Source: Sipunculus nudus
Lineage: Eukaryota; Annelida; Sipuncula; Golfingiida; Sipunculidae
Length of the DNA: 64,000 nucleotides
Reading direction: 5' to 3'
Assembly (NCBI GenBank): GCA_026874595.1
Contig: CM049322.1
Coordinates: 52,665,386-52,729,385, forward strand
How positions within the stretch are numbered: position 1 is the first letter of the stretch; each line of letters starts with the position of its first letter. Shown here in pieces: positions 12,621 through 24,100 of this stretch. The notes below the pieces were generated by a model. It had not been told where the DNA came from. It saw only the letters and a list, made by a program, of their open reading frames with translations, and searched no databases. Both the position numbers and the translations under genes were made by a program.

Positions 12621-13079
12621 CACGCCAAAACTATTTATAGAGCTGACATCATCTTCGCTAATGGCCAACATCAAGGCACTGGCAATCTGCGAATGGGAAA
12701 CCAAGTGCTGTCATCTGTTCACAAAAGTGGCCCCTACTTGAAATACCTTTGCAATAAATCTTCCCAATACAAAATGCTTTTCCTCTGACTTTTATAAAAA
12801 AAAGAAATCAGGAATATATGAAAAATTATCACAGATGCATACTGAATGCAAAATTACAATACAGATACATCTCATTGATGGCATATTCTTGAATTAAGTT
12901 GAGTATGGATACCAATCATTTATAATCCATATACAGTCGTCTTTAAAAAAAAGCTTTTTAAAATATTCTTTTCAATATTAACAACAGATAACCTGAAATC
13001 TAAATGACTAGTGGCATGATGTTATAGGTGCTGATAAACTGGTGCCAGGCTAGATGTGACTAACATATATGGTAAAATG

Positions 13080-13865
13080 ACTCAATTCCATCTCCATATT
13101 TCAGCCTAAAACTACTCATATGGAACCATTAAAGTCAATTATTATAAGAATTATTGTAGGGATTATTCTTGTAAAATATTAAACAAACTGGCTTCAGTGG
13201 CGTCAGTCGAAAAACGTTTTGCAGGAATATAACTCACATTGGAAGATACAGCAAACTGGCTAAGTTCAGTTTCCCGTAACTCAGTAAAAAAACAATTTAC
13301 CTAAACCATTTGAACAAACCTGAATTATCAAAATCTAATGATAATTTATATGATGTAAGAATTTGGCGCAGTTGTTTTTTGAGAAGAAGGTCTTTGTAGC
13401 TATTGAGCTAAAATGGGATGTTATGGCATTTGACTAATTCAGCTTCCCATAACTCAACCAAAAATCACCGAACAGTGACCATTTGAACAAACTTCAGATA
13501 CCCTAAGATAATTTCTGTGCAATATTAAACAATTTAGCCAAATGGTTTCAAAGAAGATTTTTTTGTAGCCCTCTCTTGAATATAGCGTACAAAAAAAGGC
13601 CGATGAAGGTGTCGCCACCAATACCTCAATTCAGATATGCCTCATGTGACCAACATTGGCATAACATTTGGTGATGATAGTGCCAGCCGTTTCCAATCAA
13701 TGCAATTTTGGACAGATGACTAAGTTCAACCTCCTATAACTTGGCCAAAAATGTCCGAACTGGAACCATTCGAACATACTTGAGAGATTGTTCCAGGTAT
13801 CATTTCCGTGAAATATGGGACAATTTGGCTAAACAGTTTCGGAGAAGAAGATTTTTAAAGCTGTC
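13080..13865 (+). repeat. Diverged tandem repeats with CCATTTGAACAAACTT core
   Basis: At least four units share, in order, TGACTAAGTTCA-CT-CC-TAACT, a CCATTTGAACAAAC core, an AAT.T.GG.-AA-GGTTTC block and GAGAAGAAGATTTTT. Units begin near 13080, 13257, 13430 and 13710. This is the style of repeat seen widely in bivalve genomes (recollection, not checked). Confidence 0.6.
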
Positions 13866-14060
13866 TTTAGCTTTTCCTTAATAATCTAAGAAAATGCAGT
13901 AAAAAATAAACAAAATCAGATAGAGTTTTTCAGATTACTGAATATTTGAAAACATTGGTGATGCTGGCTCCTGCCGTTTTTGAGTAAGCTATTATTAACG
14001 TACAGACGACGGACGACGGACGACGCTGCACCATCGCATAAGCTTACAGGTTAGCTAAAA

Positions 14061-15360
14061 ATACACATGGTACCACCAGCTTGCTGAAACTGATGGAACA
14101 CTCCATTATCAATGTACATGCAAAGACTCATGGTTATCACGGCAGTAATTGTCCAGATACTGAAGCTTTAGTATATTTTTTTTTATTACTCGGGGGGGGG
14201 GGGACTTTCAAGGCCCATTTCTCGAAGAATATACAGAACAAAGACCTGATTTCAGCTTTTCAAGGAGATTTTTCATGAACCTCCCTGGATGTCAAGTGAG
14301 AAGATTCCAGATTCAGCGTTTACGATTTATGCCCTATTAACAGATTACAGCTTCTTTGAAGGTGTCAAAAAAAGAAGAAAAAAAAAAATCGTAAAAGTAA
14401 GAAAAAAATACAGGTGGCGCAACTAGTTTGCAGGAACCGATGGAACACACCATGACCAATATTCATGCAAAGAATCATGGTGATAAATGCATTCGTTATT
14501 CAGATACATGATTTTTTGTATCAAATTTTTAATTATTCTGAGGGGTACTAACAAACCCCATAGCTTGGAGGATATGAGTAACAGAGTTCTTATTTCAGGT
14601 ACCAATAGAGACTTTTCATGGATCTCCCTTGATGTCAAGTTAGAAGATTCCAGGTCCAGCAGTTACGATTTGTGCCCTGTTAAGAGATGATAGCTTCTTA
14701 AAAGGTATCAAAAATAGAGAAAAAAAAATCCTAAAAATTAGAAAAATACATTTAGCGCCACCAGTTTGCAGGAACTGACGGAAGACTCCATGATTAATAT
14801 TCATGCACAGAATCATACTGATCAATGGATAAGTTATTCAGATACTCTAGCTTTTGTATCTAATTTTTAATTATTTTGAGGGGCACTTACGAGCCCCATA
14901 GCTCGGAGAATATGGGTAACAGAGACCTAATTTCAGATTTCTACGGTGACTTGTCATGGACCTTCTTTGATGTCAAGTCAGAAGATTTCAGATCAAACGC
15001 TTACGATTTGTGCCCTGTTAACAGAGAACTGCATCTTAATAGGTCTCAAAAATAGAGAAAAAAAAATCGTAAAAATATAAAAAAATACAGGTGGCGCCAC
15101 TAGTTTGCAGGAACTGACGGAACACTCCATGATCAATATTCATCCAAAGAATCATGGTGATCAAGACAGTAGTTTTTCAGATACTGTAGCTTTTATATCA
15201 ATTTTTTTTATTATTCTGGCGGGTACTTACGAGACCCATAGCTCAAAGAATATGGATAAGAGAGACCTAATTTCAGGTTTCCAAGGAGATTTTTTTAAGA
15301 CCTTTCTGGACTTTAATTTAGAAGATTCCAGGTCCAGCGGTTAGGATTTGTGCCCTGTTA
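14061..15360 (+). repeat. Four-unit tandem repeat, period about 340 bp
   Basis: Units start at about 14061, 14408, 14746 and 15085. Each begins ACAGGTGGCGCCAC-AGTTTGCAG-GAACTGA, continues through a CTCCATGA-CAATATTCATGCA box, a T-rich run followed by TTATTCTGAGGGG, TTTCAAGGAGA, AAGATTCCAGGTCCAGC and GTGCCCTGTTAACAG. Spacing of 347, 338 and 339 bases shows a tandem array rather than dispersed insertions. Unit 4 runs directly into the hairpin-bearing end module. Confidence 0.75.
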
Positions 15361-15475
15361 ACGGACGGCCGAACGCCCGGACGACCAGACGGCCGGACAG
15401 CCAGACGGACGGACGACGGGAAAAGAGTGATCGCTATAGCTCAGATGACTTTCAGTCAGTTGAGCTAACAAGAGA
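15360..15475 (+). repeat. GGACGG-rich end module with terminal hairpin
   Basis: A (GGACGGCC)-like tract is followed by GGGAAAAGAGTGATCGCTAT and an inverted repeat AGCTCA / TGAGCT enclosing TGACT / AGTCA around a TTC loop. The sequence at 13999-14058 (GACGACGGACGACG ... CAGGTTAGCTAA) is a diverged version, and an inverted relative lies at 61988-62100. It looks like the 3' end of a dispersed repeat family. Confidence 0.55.
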
Positions 15476-15479
15476 CCAA

Positions 15480-16250
15480 TGCCTAATACGAAATGTTACA
15501 CGTAATATAAAAACCGTCATTTATAATTCCCAACTTTTTGGTTCTCTTGAAACTTTGTAGCCATGTCACGTTGGGTGGACTGCTTCAGTTTGAATATGAA
15601 ATATTTTAGAATATTTATGACACTAAAGAAACAATCAATAGTTAGCTTTAAAGGGAGTTGCATTATCGTGTCACTTACGAACTTAGCTTTTACAGAGTCA
15701 CCAATGTTGATATGTAACAAAATAGGCTGTTTACTCCGATAGTGATACTATTGCGTCACTTAAATATATTGCCAGGTAGGGTATTAATTTCATTTCAGTT
15801 GATTCGGTTAAGAATCCCTTCCTTCATTGCAGCATACCATTAGGAATTAATCTGTCAGTTCAAGAAAATATTGCAAAATTTCAACGTGCACCCCACCATG
15901 GAACAGATTAAAGTAAACCTATAGGCAAGTATTCTTACACAGGGCGACTTTTCACACTGAAACACCATCTGATATTGGCAAAGCAGTTCTTCTGTACACA
16001 GATGTTTACATCAATCTGGTAATAGTATTAAACAATGAGAAGTTTGCAAACCAACTGTGTACTCCTCACTTATAATTGTTAGTTAATACTTTACAGGCAT
16101 GCCATGTCTTTCTTTGGTAATTATTCTGTAACATAACCTCCATATTACCATAAAGTTTTGAGCAAACCAAAACCAGGAAAATTGACCTTGTCCTATTTTG
16201 TAAATACATTAAAGATAAATATGTTTAAAAAAACAATTTTTATAGATATT
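15480..16250. other. Non-coding stretch, nothing recognised
   Basis: No domain-bearing frame, RNA gene or transposon end seen. Confidence 0.4.
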
Positions 16251-16279
16251 CTGAAACGATAAATGCAAATTCTTACAAT

Positions 16280-16514
16280 AAATAATATATCAGCTTATGC
16301 TTGATCAAAGTGTTAGGGGCAATATCAACAAGAGTAACATTGGAAGTCTTGTGCTTGACAAAAAGGTTTTATGTGCAACATTTTGAACAATATCATTTAA
16401 CATCAAACGCTTAATGCTAGATCAAAATATTTGATTGCAACAATATTAATAGTATCATATAACGCTGAACCCTATGTGGTAGATCAAACAGTTTGAGTGC
16501 ACTATTAAACATAT
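16280..16514 (+). repeat. Degenerate tandem repeat, period about 65-75 bp (left part)
   Basis: Units carry GCTT.ATGCT.GATCAAA, then TTGAGTGCAA-ATTAA and ATATCATTTAAC. The array resumes at 17250 after an inserted block. Confidence 0.55.
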
Positions 16515-17246
16515 TACAGCAAAACCCCGGGCTGAGGACACTTTTCTGCAGCAGATACCCCGCCTTACGGACAACAGTTGCTAAGCAGAAACATGTTTAC
16601 TACATTAGGAACCAAACTATTGCGGACAACGGACACTTTTTGCCCGCCTATCAATAAAGATCACCTCCTCTAAAGAACACCAAAGCTGCCGCCTTATCAG
16701 GTGGCAGGACACATGTTATATACTGCAAATATGTTCTGCTTCTAGTAAGTTTCTCGCTACATTCAACTGTTTTCATTATTGATTAAGGTGGTTATGGAAA
16801 CAAAGTAAAACCTTGTAACAAAACGTGAATGTGTTCCCCTTATGCCGAGCTCAAACTGAAGTGAAACAAATATTCTAATTTCAGGTCATATTTTTTTTTC
16901 TCATACGACTGGGACATATATTTTATCAGGTGTTTCCCGCATGGACGGTCACGGGTCATGAATTACCCCCGGACCTGGTATTCGTTTAGGCTATACAGCT
17001 AAAGGCTTCCTTTCTTTTAGAAAAAGACAAGGTAATTAGGAATGTTTTCTTAAATATAGGAATTGCTTCGAACAGCACCCGATGGTTAATCATGACCTAT
17101 TTTCTACATCGAACGATGTAGATTTTAACTCAATGAATAATTCATTAATGTAATAGCCGGATAAAAAGTAGACATCTGGTAACAACACGTCATCCGGCCA
17201 CGACCCCCGGTCCCGTGACTCTCCGCTATACAGGGATTTACTCTGT
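16515..17246. mobile_element. pogo/Tigger-like non-autonomous element
   Basis: The block interrupts an otherwise continuous short-period repeat. Its left end reads TACAGCAAAACCCCGGGCTG...GGACA; the right end, reverse-complemented, reads ACAGAGTAAATCCCTGTATA then GCGGAG. Ends of the form CAG-AAAACCCC-GGACA next to a TA are typical of pogo/Tigger members of the Tc1/mariner superfamily. The interior repeats CGGACAAC and is GC-richer than its surroundings. No transposase frame is present. Confidence 0.45.
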
Positions 17247-17249
17247 CAA

Positions 17250-17450
17250 TTAACGTTGAACATCTTGCGCTAGATCAGAATGGTTGAGAGCAATATTAAA
17301 ATATAGTATCATTGAAAATTGTACATCTTTTGCGATATCAAATTCTTGGAGTGCAAGATTAAAATATATTCAATTAACGCCTTGTACTAGATCTAAATGT
17401 GTGAGTGGTATCATATTACACTGAACGTCCTGTGCTGAACAATGTATTTA
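17250..17450 (+). repeat. Degenerate tandem repeat, period about 65-75 bp (right part)
   Basis: Continuation of the 16.3 kb array: AACGTTGAACATCTTGCGCT-AGATCA-AAT, TTGAGAGCAATATTAAAATA-TATCATT. At least three units. Confidence 0.55.
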
Positions 17451-17628
17451 ACAATTTTATAAATGTTCGATAACACATATATTATTACTCTCAATCAATC
17501 CGAAATAACCAGGTCATTTTTTAGACATTAATAAATGTTTAAGTCCAACAATGCTAACAGGATCGTTCCACACGGAACTTTAAGTCCTAGTTCCAAATAT
17601 AGTACAGTAGAACTAAAATATCTGAGAT

Positions 17629-17865
17629 GCACAAATATAATAAGATAAATCTTGAAAATGTTTTAGTCATGAACCAGATTAATGAATCTAATCTGCAGAT
17701 AGTTTCAGTCATACACCAAAAATCATAAACAAAATTCGGCACGTTTCAGTGATGTACCAAAATATAATGAAACAAATTGCAGAATGTTCGTCATCCACAA
17801 AAAAAGTGAGAAAATCTGCTGAATGTTTCATTTATGCACCAAAAATGTCATTTTAATCAGTCATT
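17629..17865 (+). repeat. Degenerate tandem repeat, period 41-42 bp
   Basis: Five units of the form CACCAAAAAT-ATAA-AAA-T-G-GAATGTTTCAGTCATG; the three best-preserved successive units are 42, 41 and 41 bases long. Confidence 0.6.
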
Positions 17866-18264
17866 TTTTTGTGTGAATCATATTAGATTTACTGATATTA
17901 ATAATTCTATACATTTTCAAGGGGACAATATAAACAGATGATAGGTCTTCACTCATCACTAGTCAGAAACGCACTGCAAGGTGGACTAGGAGTTAATGGT
18001 GGTGTTTGTTTGACCAAGCGAATGCTCAGTTGGCCAACAGGTGTTTCGATATGTGTCTGTATGTGCTCATAGGTTCATTTTTTTTTTTTTGCCATGACAA
18101 TAAAGCTCCTGTAAATTCAAAAGAAGTTTCCTTCCGAGGACAGGTAACAGAATTTGCTTAAGATCATGTATTGTAAAATGTATTACACCTGGGTGTCTTA
18201 CGATTTCCAAATATGTTCCCTGTGTGTGGAGCTAATCCGTGCTTTCATTTATGATGATTAATAC

Positions 18265-18665
18265 TTGGGTGTGCTTGGATACCAACTGACCTATGTTGAT
18301 ATGTTTCTTGTTACTTAGTGTCAGAGTATTCTTATTAATTAATTTGTAAAATATGTGTGGAGCAAAACCGTGTTTTAACTTATGATCATCGATGCTTGGG
18401 CATTGCGATCCGTTTCAAATATGTGGGTTTTTTCAAACATGTGTATATTTCTCTGCGAAGGCGAATGACAGTGGCTTGATTAACTATATTGTTGGTTATG
18501 TAATAACTATGAAGAGGGCAATGTTGTTTATTTTTGCAGTTACAGTTATGCTTAATTTGTTGTAATTTACGCTAATTCTATGCTTGTTGTGCTTGGATAC
18601 TATCTGGCCTATGTTTGAGATGTGTTTGTTACTTAGCGTCACAGTATTCTCATTAATTAATTTTT
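18265..18665 (+). repeat. Two-copy repeat, spacing about 320 bp
   Basis: A segment of about 75 bp (GTGCTTGGATAC...TGTTACTTAG.GTCA.AGTATTCT.ATTAATTAATTT) occurs at about 18270 and again at about 18590. The first copy's flank, with TGTGTGGAGC, is partly repeated around 18350. Confidence 0.6.
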
Positions 18666-18841
18666 TAGAGTTTATGTTTCCTCAAGCTGATGCTGGTTGA
18701 AAATGTTACTTCCGCCGTTAGTCTTTGAATGGTGAATTAAAGCAGGTTATATTTCTACCTCGATTTTTAAACGAGTGCAGATAGAAATCCTGAACTATAG
18801 TTCCTAGAGATACTTACAGCAGAGCAATTTCCCTCTTTGCA

Positions 18842-18856
18842 ATATATATATATATG

Positions 18857-18895
<39 letters not shown>
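18842..18895. repeat. (TA)n microsatellite, interrupted
   Basis: TA tract with TGTATATAAATA interruption. Confidence 0.9.
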
Positions 18896-18898
<3 letters not shown>

Positions 18899-19040
18899 AA
18901 TATATATAAGCAAATATCTATTCATCATTACGTGCGTTTTCTTTGTGTTGGGTGCAAGTATGCTTTTTTCTGGTGATAAATGAACAGTGTAAGAAGGCAA
19001 TGTGTTTCAAGGGCATTTGATTAACTCTAAGATCGAAGTG

Positions 19041-19267
19041 TCAGCACTTGCTTGAATAGTCGTGTTCCTGTAGCCAGGTCGTGCCTTGAACAGCTGGCAC
19101 AGCATCCCTACCGGCTGCTCGATGACATTGATGGTCATGCAGGCTGAGAGTCTGGAGACATTTCATAACGCACTCGGTCTTGGTCTTGTCTGACAGAATT
19201 TCGACAGCCTCCGATCCGACGAACACACTCTCAGGAATTAGGTTGAAATGTCCACTTCTTGCCATTT
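19041..19267 (-). pseudogene. PAN/apple-domain exon with one-base frameshift
   Basis: The minus strand reads FNLIPESVFVGSEAVEIL then KTECVMKCLQTLS. Dropping one C in the AGCCTGCATG word (about 19127-19130) continues the frame as CMTINVIEQPVGMLCQLFKA, giving the PAN/apple spacing C-x3-C-x4-C-x-x-x-N...G-x-x-C-x-L. As written, the frame instead enters an unrelated reading. A splice acceptor-like TCACCAG lies just upstream. Either a pseudogene or a one-base sequence error in a real exon; the neighbouring PAN-like exons of the lectin cluster are a different, shorter subtype. Confidence 0.5.
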
Positions 19268-19269
19268 TA

Positions 19270-20090
19270 CTGGTGATTTCTGTAACGAATTATTTACATT
19301 AAGCTATAGCTAAATATCACTCCCATTGTCTGTATGAAGAATCAGTATCACGTAACACCTAACATTCAACAATATGGTTACAATTAAGTCTTAACATATA
19401 AATGACTTCTATTAATTGCCATTTTTTAATTATAAAGGTGTTATGACTTGTGATTATTTTACTTTTATAGCTTATAAACTGTATTAAATATTAATCAGTG
19501 TAAAAATAAAGGTAACCGAATTTTTCTTTAACTTTTATCCGGCCAGGTGGAGATACTCATTAGTTTAATGATTCTGAATATTAAACTCAAGTCAGATGTC
19601 GAAGAGGTTGCCACAAAATCATAACCCGTGAAAAATTAGGCCGTGATAACAAAACGAGGTCAAACATTCTGCCGTAACCTTTTAAGGAACATTACTTTCA
19701 GAAAGAACATATGGCATGGCCTTCGACGTTCTGCTGAAGTTGTCAATAAGAACAGTTTTGGAAGTAATTTAAAGTTTGGGTTGGTCAATAATTCAGAATA
19801 TAATGCGAGCGTTACAATCTGCTAAATAAGACACACTACTTGAGGTTATAGCACATAAATGTAGGTAAAAATGACCTAATTAGGGATTTGCAAGTAGGGT
19901 TTTCAAGAACATGTCTGAAAAATTAATCTTTTAATATCCCGTTCCTAATTGTTAAAGCGATTCTGCCCTGATAAAAAAAGTTGGCTGTGATTCTCAACAG
20001 GAGCCAATGGGGTCTACCATTCCTTCTATACTTAATGATGGCACTACCTGTAACTTATAATGTTAAACCATTTATGTGGCTAGCTTTATT
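19270..20090. other. Non-coding stretch, nothing recognised
   Basis: AT-rich, with a 60-codon plus-strand frame at 19643-19825 that I do not recognise. Confidence 0.35.
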
Positions 20091-20094
20091 GTTT

Positions 20095-20800
20095 CCTCAG
20101 AGGACCTATCTCGAACAGTTAGCAAAGGGTGACTGAAGTCCCCTTGTACCAGAAATATTAAACACTGCAATTTAGGGGAGAAGTGGAAAAGCAATAAGAT
20201 AAGTTGGACTTGAGTATTTCTACATAAGTGCCACTACCTGCAGCTTACTCTTTAATACCAATGTCAATATACTTAAGAAAATCAAGAAATTCATTGGCAT
20301 TCTATAGCAGACAAATCATACACTTGTAAAGTTAAATTTCTGACCAAGAAAATTCCTGGGAAGATTACCAATTTTATAAATAATTTAACTCAATTCACAC
20401 ACATTTAGGTAGAATGGCTTTAAAATATTAAGGTGACTCAAGTCCCATAGTTTAAACATCCTGGGTCTTACGGTTATGATTAAAGGTTTGTTAGTGAACG
20501 GACGATCGCTTTTTCGTCAACTCAGAAAATATAGGTACTTCTAATGTTAAACAAAGGACCCCTCTGGACCAGATAGCACGTGAAGTTTGAACTTCCTGGG
20601 AAGTTTTCCGTTCTGAAGCTGAACTTACGGGGTCTTATGTATAATTAATAAAAGGAATATATCTTTTGATAATGGAATATACCTCACAGTGGTCAACTTT
20701 TTGGTTTCCAAAAAGGACCTATATGGATTAGTTACCATGTGAAGTTTGAAGTTCCCTAGTCTTAAACCATTTGTGCTCGATTACCATGAAAGATGACTTT
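20095..20800 (+). repeat. Degenerate tandem repeat, period about 150 bp
   Basis: AAAGGACCTAT-TGGA--AGTTA.CATGTGAAGTTTGAA-TTCC.AG recurs at about 20098, 20400 (partial), 20563 and 20714. Confidence 0.5.
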
Positions 20801-20849
20801 TATTATTTCTCAGTGTAATTTAAAGAATTCTTCTAAGGCGATTCTTGAT

Positions 20850-21760
20850 ACACACTACACTTGTAATTATTATTTCTTTTTTTTGGGGGGGGGGGGGGGA
20901 AGGAGGGGGTCGGCTCATATACTTTGGCATAAATAAAACATCTTTTATTTTAGTGGTAAATCGAAGATTGGAATTATGTATTGATCTTTTAATTCGTGGG
21001 TCAATCATTAAAAAGGATCTTCACACCTTCGATGCATCCTTGGGTCTTAGTCCAAATTTTATGAATAGAACACTTCTTAAAGCATTTTAAAAGTAAAGGG
21101 TGTAGTATGTGTTGATCATCGAATGACAATATTCCGAAAAAGACCGAGACCAGGAGTTTTACGACCTTGAACAAAATGTACGAGAAAGAAATGAAATTTT
21201 TTATTTGCGGGGACCTTATAGTTAATCGCATGGTATGTCTTTATATTCTAGTTAGCTTAATACCATAGCAACAATGCATGTGTAAATAATGATAATAAAG
21301 GGATATCATATTATGCATAGTCAAAGGATCTTTACAGCGTACGTCGATGTGTTACATATTGAATTATTCTGGAAAAAGGAGCCGGACAGGTAAATGAATA
21401 TAAATGTCATATAAACAAGTGTTAAACATGACTAGTCATAACAAAAAAAATGCATACAAATTACAGAGCTCACGTCGTTGTTTTATCTGTCGAATTTTCT
21501 TTAAACGAATAGATTAAAATCAAATATACTTTCATTGGACGTTTAGGGTTGTCCTCGACAGGGTGTCCATTATTTCTGGAAACGCTGAAAGTGTCGTCAA
21601 CGAGCAATTTAAATACCCTTTCTTGGTACAAAGAAACTGTTTCCATCCAGTGATACTCAAAGATATAGCGGTATAGTTTTATCATTTAATGGCTTCTGCT
21701 ACATATCAAAGGAAACTGGTGCTGCTACGAGCTCCAAATTATATAGGAATATGAACCATC
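20850..21760. other. Non-coding stretch with 15-G homopolymer
   Basis: Contains a run of 15 G at 20885-20899. Otherwise no recognisable gene. Confidence 0.4.
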
Positions 21761-21762
21761 AG

Positions 21763-22290
21763 TTAATGAATTTTAAAAACGGTAGGCCCCTGTCCTCGAG
21801 GCAGTTGAATCATTCGAGTGTGAGATGTGTCACCAACTACTGCTACCCATGCTGCCGACGAACGCCACCATTTACCGTGGTTCCTTCCACCGGAGATCAT
21901 TATACACAGTTTTCTTAGCGTTTCGTTGGCATTCATTAAGGTGTAAGTAAATTTGTCCTCTGTGATACCAACAACAATGGTCCCGTTAGGGAGACCGATC
22001 AAGCGATTGCTTAAAGCTAACGCCCCATCTACTTGGCTAAGTGTAGCATGAGTGTCATACGCTCCCGTGAAGGTCACGTGACAAGCGGTATCTGACATAA
22101 TGAGTGTGGCAATCTTTACCCCACGGTTTTCTTTCCCCCTCGATCTCATGGAGGAACTGTCTGGTATCCATTGTATTTCCATTAATGAACATCGCTGACT
22201 TCCTTTTTTTCCAGTCTGGGTCCTCAGCGCTAAAACTCTCTAGCTGTTTCAAGCAGTACGGCACTGTCATCCTGGAACATTCTAAAATTA
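21763..22290 (-). pseudogene. ILEI/FAM3-like domain exon, broken copy 2
   Basis: The frame 22182-21763 (139 codons) carries a nearly complete ILEI domain: RGVKIATLIMS, VTFTGAYDT, LPNGTIVVGITEDKFT, a helix with NETLRKL, then AAWVAVVGD matching the DSW-FVG strand of FAM3. It follows a consensus-like splice acceptor (ATTTTAG at about 22290). In the domain's frame, TAG and TGA stops lie at about 22228 and 22222. Relative to copy 1 there is an 11-base insertion in CATTAATGGAAATACAATGG that throws QWIPDSS out of frame with EVSDVH upstream. FAM3 proteins are secreted or Golgi-associated; in molluscs such domains also occur in larger extracellular proteins (family knowledge). Copy 2 is better preserved than copy 1 but still broken. 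Confidence 0.6.
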
Positions 22291-22309
22291 ATCACATAAA
22301 AAAAGATTA

Positions 22310-24029
22310 GGGGAGGAATCTAAATTTAGACATTAATTAACTGTTTATGCTAAAGGAATACCAGGTAATACCAGAAGATTTAAATAGCAAAATAAGAATA
22401 TGTTTAAATTTTGTATTTGATAGTGATTTATATATTTGATAAAAAAATAGTATTTTACACTACCTATTGTGAATGTTTAATTTAGTTGAAAATCCGATGG
22501 GAAATGCTGTAATTAGCTGGACTGAAACAATGTTTCTTCTCAATATTAAGCATAATTAGAATCGTGAGACCAGTGTTCTGATCAGCAACGCTCAAGACTA
22601 GTTATTTTGCAACCAAAGAGAGACAACTGTAAGTCTGTAATGCCTGCAATTGAAGTATGATATAATATAGCCTTTGGAAAGTGCGACCTTGAACAATAGG
22701 AAGAGGTAAAAAAATATAAGGTACAAATCTGCAAATAAAGCGGAGACTAAATTAACTGAGCGGTTATAAAAAAAATGCGCATTAGTGAATTGTGACTTGG
22801 AGACTGTGAAAATTGGAGTAGGGTCATATATTATTATTATTAGTAGTATTATTATTACGAGGAGCAACTAAACGGACCGAAATGACTCATTAGTAAAGTC
22901 TGTTTTTTCTAACAAAGTGGTAAAAACCTTTGATATATGAGCTTTCGAAGAGGGATAAAAAAAAGATCTACCAAATAATTTCCCCAATGACGCCCCATGG
23001 TTTGTACTGATTTAGTAATTGCTGCCACAAAATTAAGATAGAGTGTGACTCCTTGGTTAATAAACATCGATCTGAAAGAAGAAAATTCGTAGGATCGGGT
23101 GTTACAGGAAGTATATAAGAATGGACCGAACTGTACTGCTTGGGAACATTCAAACGGTAGACGTGCGCCACCCACATGGATTTGAATATGGGACTTCCCC
23201 AATATAACCCCTGGGCAAAACGTAACCCAAAATAAATATATGACCGAAATCCCGAAAGAAAATCCCTATATATCATAGAAGATTTATGTGGACATGTCAG
23301 CATGTAACCCCCCTTCCCCTCCCTCGTTCACATGCCCTATGAGCCATATTGCAGAGCTGGCGCAAACACGGACAGGACGAATACGAGAGACCAAAGAGTC
23401 CATCCACATTTATTGACCGAAATATAGGTAAAAAAATATGCTGATCAACCTATAACCTATGCGTTAACATTTCCCTGCATTACAACTTATTACATACACA
23501 TGTAAAATAAATAGGAAAAAGCTTAAAATCGCCCCTGGTTGAGTACCTATAGATTTACGTCAATTTTAGCAAGTCAAATGCACCATCAATTAAACAATAC
23601 GTGCTAAATTTAATTGGTAAAGCGCCATGTACCATTTTATCGATGTATTTTTTTAAGGAAAAGGGCACAGGTATACGTTTTGGTGAAAACAGCTGGGGCA
23701 GGAAGGTACACATTTTTCTCTTATAAACTTCCTGCCCAGACAACGCCCCTTCATGCACTAACGCACATATAATCCTACCAAAATCCCTTTCTGTCTGTTT
23801 ATACTAAAGCCATAGGTACATAGGTAGGCCTTTATGAATATTAAACCTTACGAAATTCACGAGCGTCAATAGAGTGGGATGGGGGTATATATCCCAACCC
23901 CTCACTCTTTATCAACCAGGGAAGATAAATCTAATCATCCCCTGCTATTCAGAGAATAAAAATGGAAACCAAAATATCAATAGTTAGATTAAGAATTACC
24001 TTTGGTTCAATTTCACCATTCTTGAGTGT

Positions 24030-24030
<1 letters not shown>
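22310..24030. other. Mostly non-coding; two unidentified minus-strand frames
   Basis: Minus-strand frames at 22909-23303 (97 and 111 codons, overlapping) and 23555-23820 have more balanced amino-acid content than the surroundings, but I recognise neither. The second is listed separately. Confidence 0.3.
23555..23800 (-). CDS. Unidentified exon-like open frame
   Basis: Minus-strand frame reading DFGRIICALVHEGALSGQEV then KRKMCTFLPQLFSPKRIP, VPFSLKKYIDKMVHG and LIDGAFDLLKL before a stop at 23555. Composition (charged residues alternating with hydrophobics, few of the I/Y/N runs typical of this AT-rich DNA) is protein-like. No splice acceptor or start is clear, and I do not recognise a family. 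It could be an exon of a host gene or part of an old transposon protein. Confidence 0.25.
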   Translation of the reverse strand, partial: KQTERDFGRIICALVHEGALSGQEVYKRKMCTFLPQLFSPKRIPVPFSLKKYIDKMVHGALPIKFSTYCLIDGAFDLLKLT

Positions 24031-24032
<2 letters not shown>

Positions 24033-24082
<50 letters not shown>

Positions 24083-24100
24083 TAATATATATATATATAT
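24033..24100. repeat. (TA)n microsatellite
   Basis: Two TA runs separated by ACATTAA. Confidence 0.95.

Noticed and set aside
16530..16580. Hammerhead core (CTGAGGA) in the pogo-like element
   Set aside because: No GAAA at a proper distance and no stem II.
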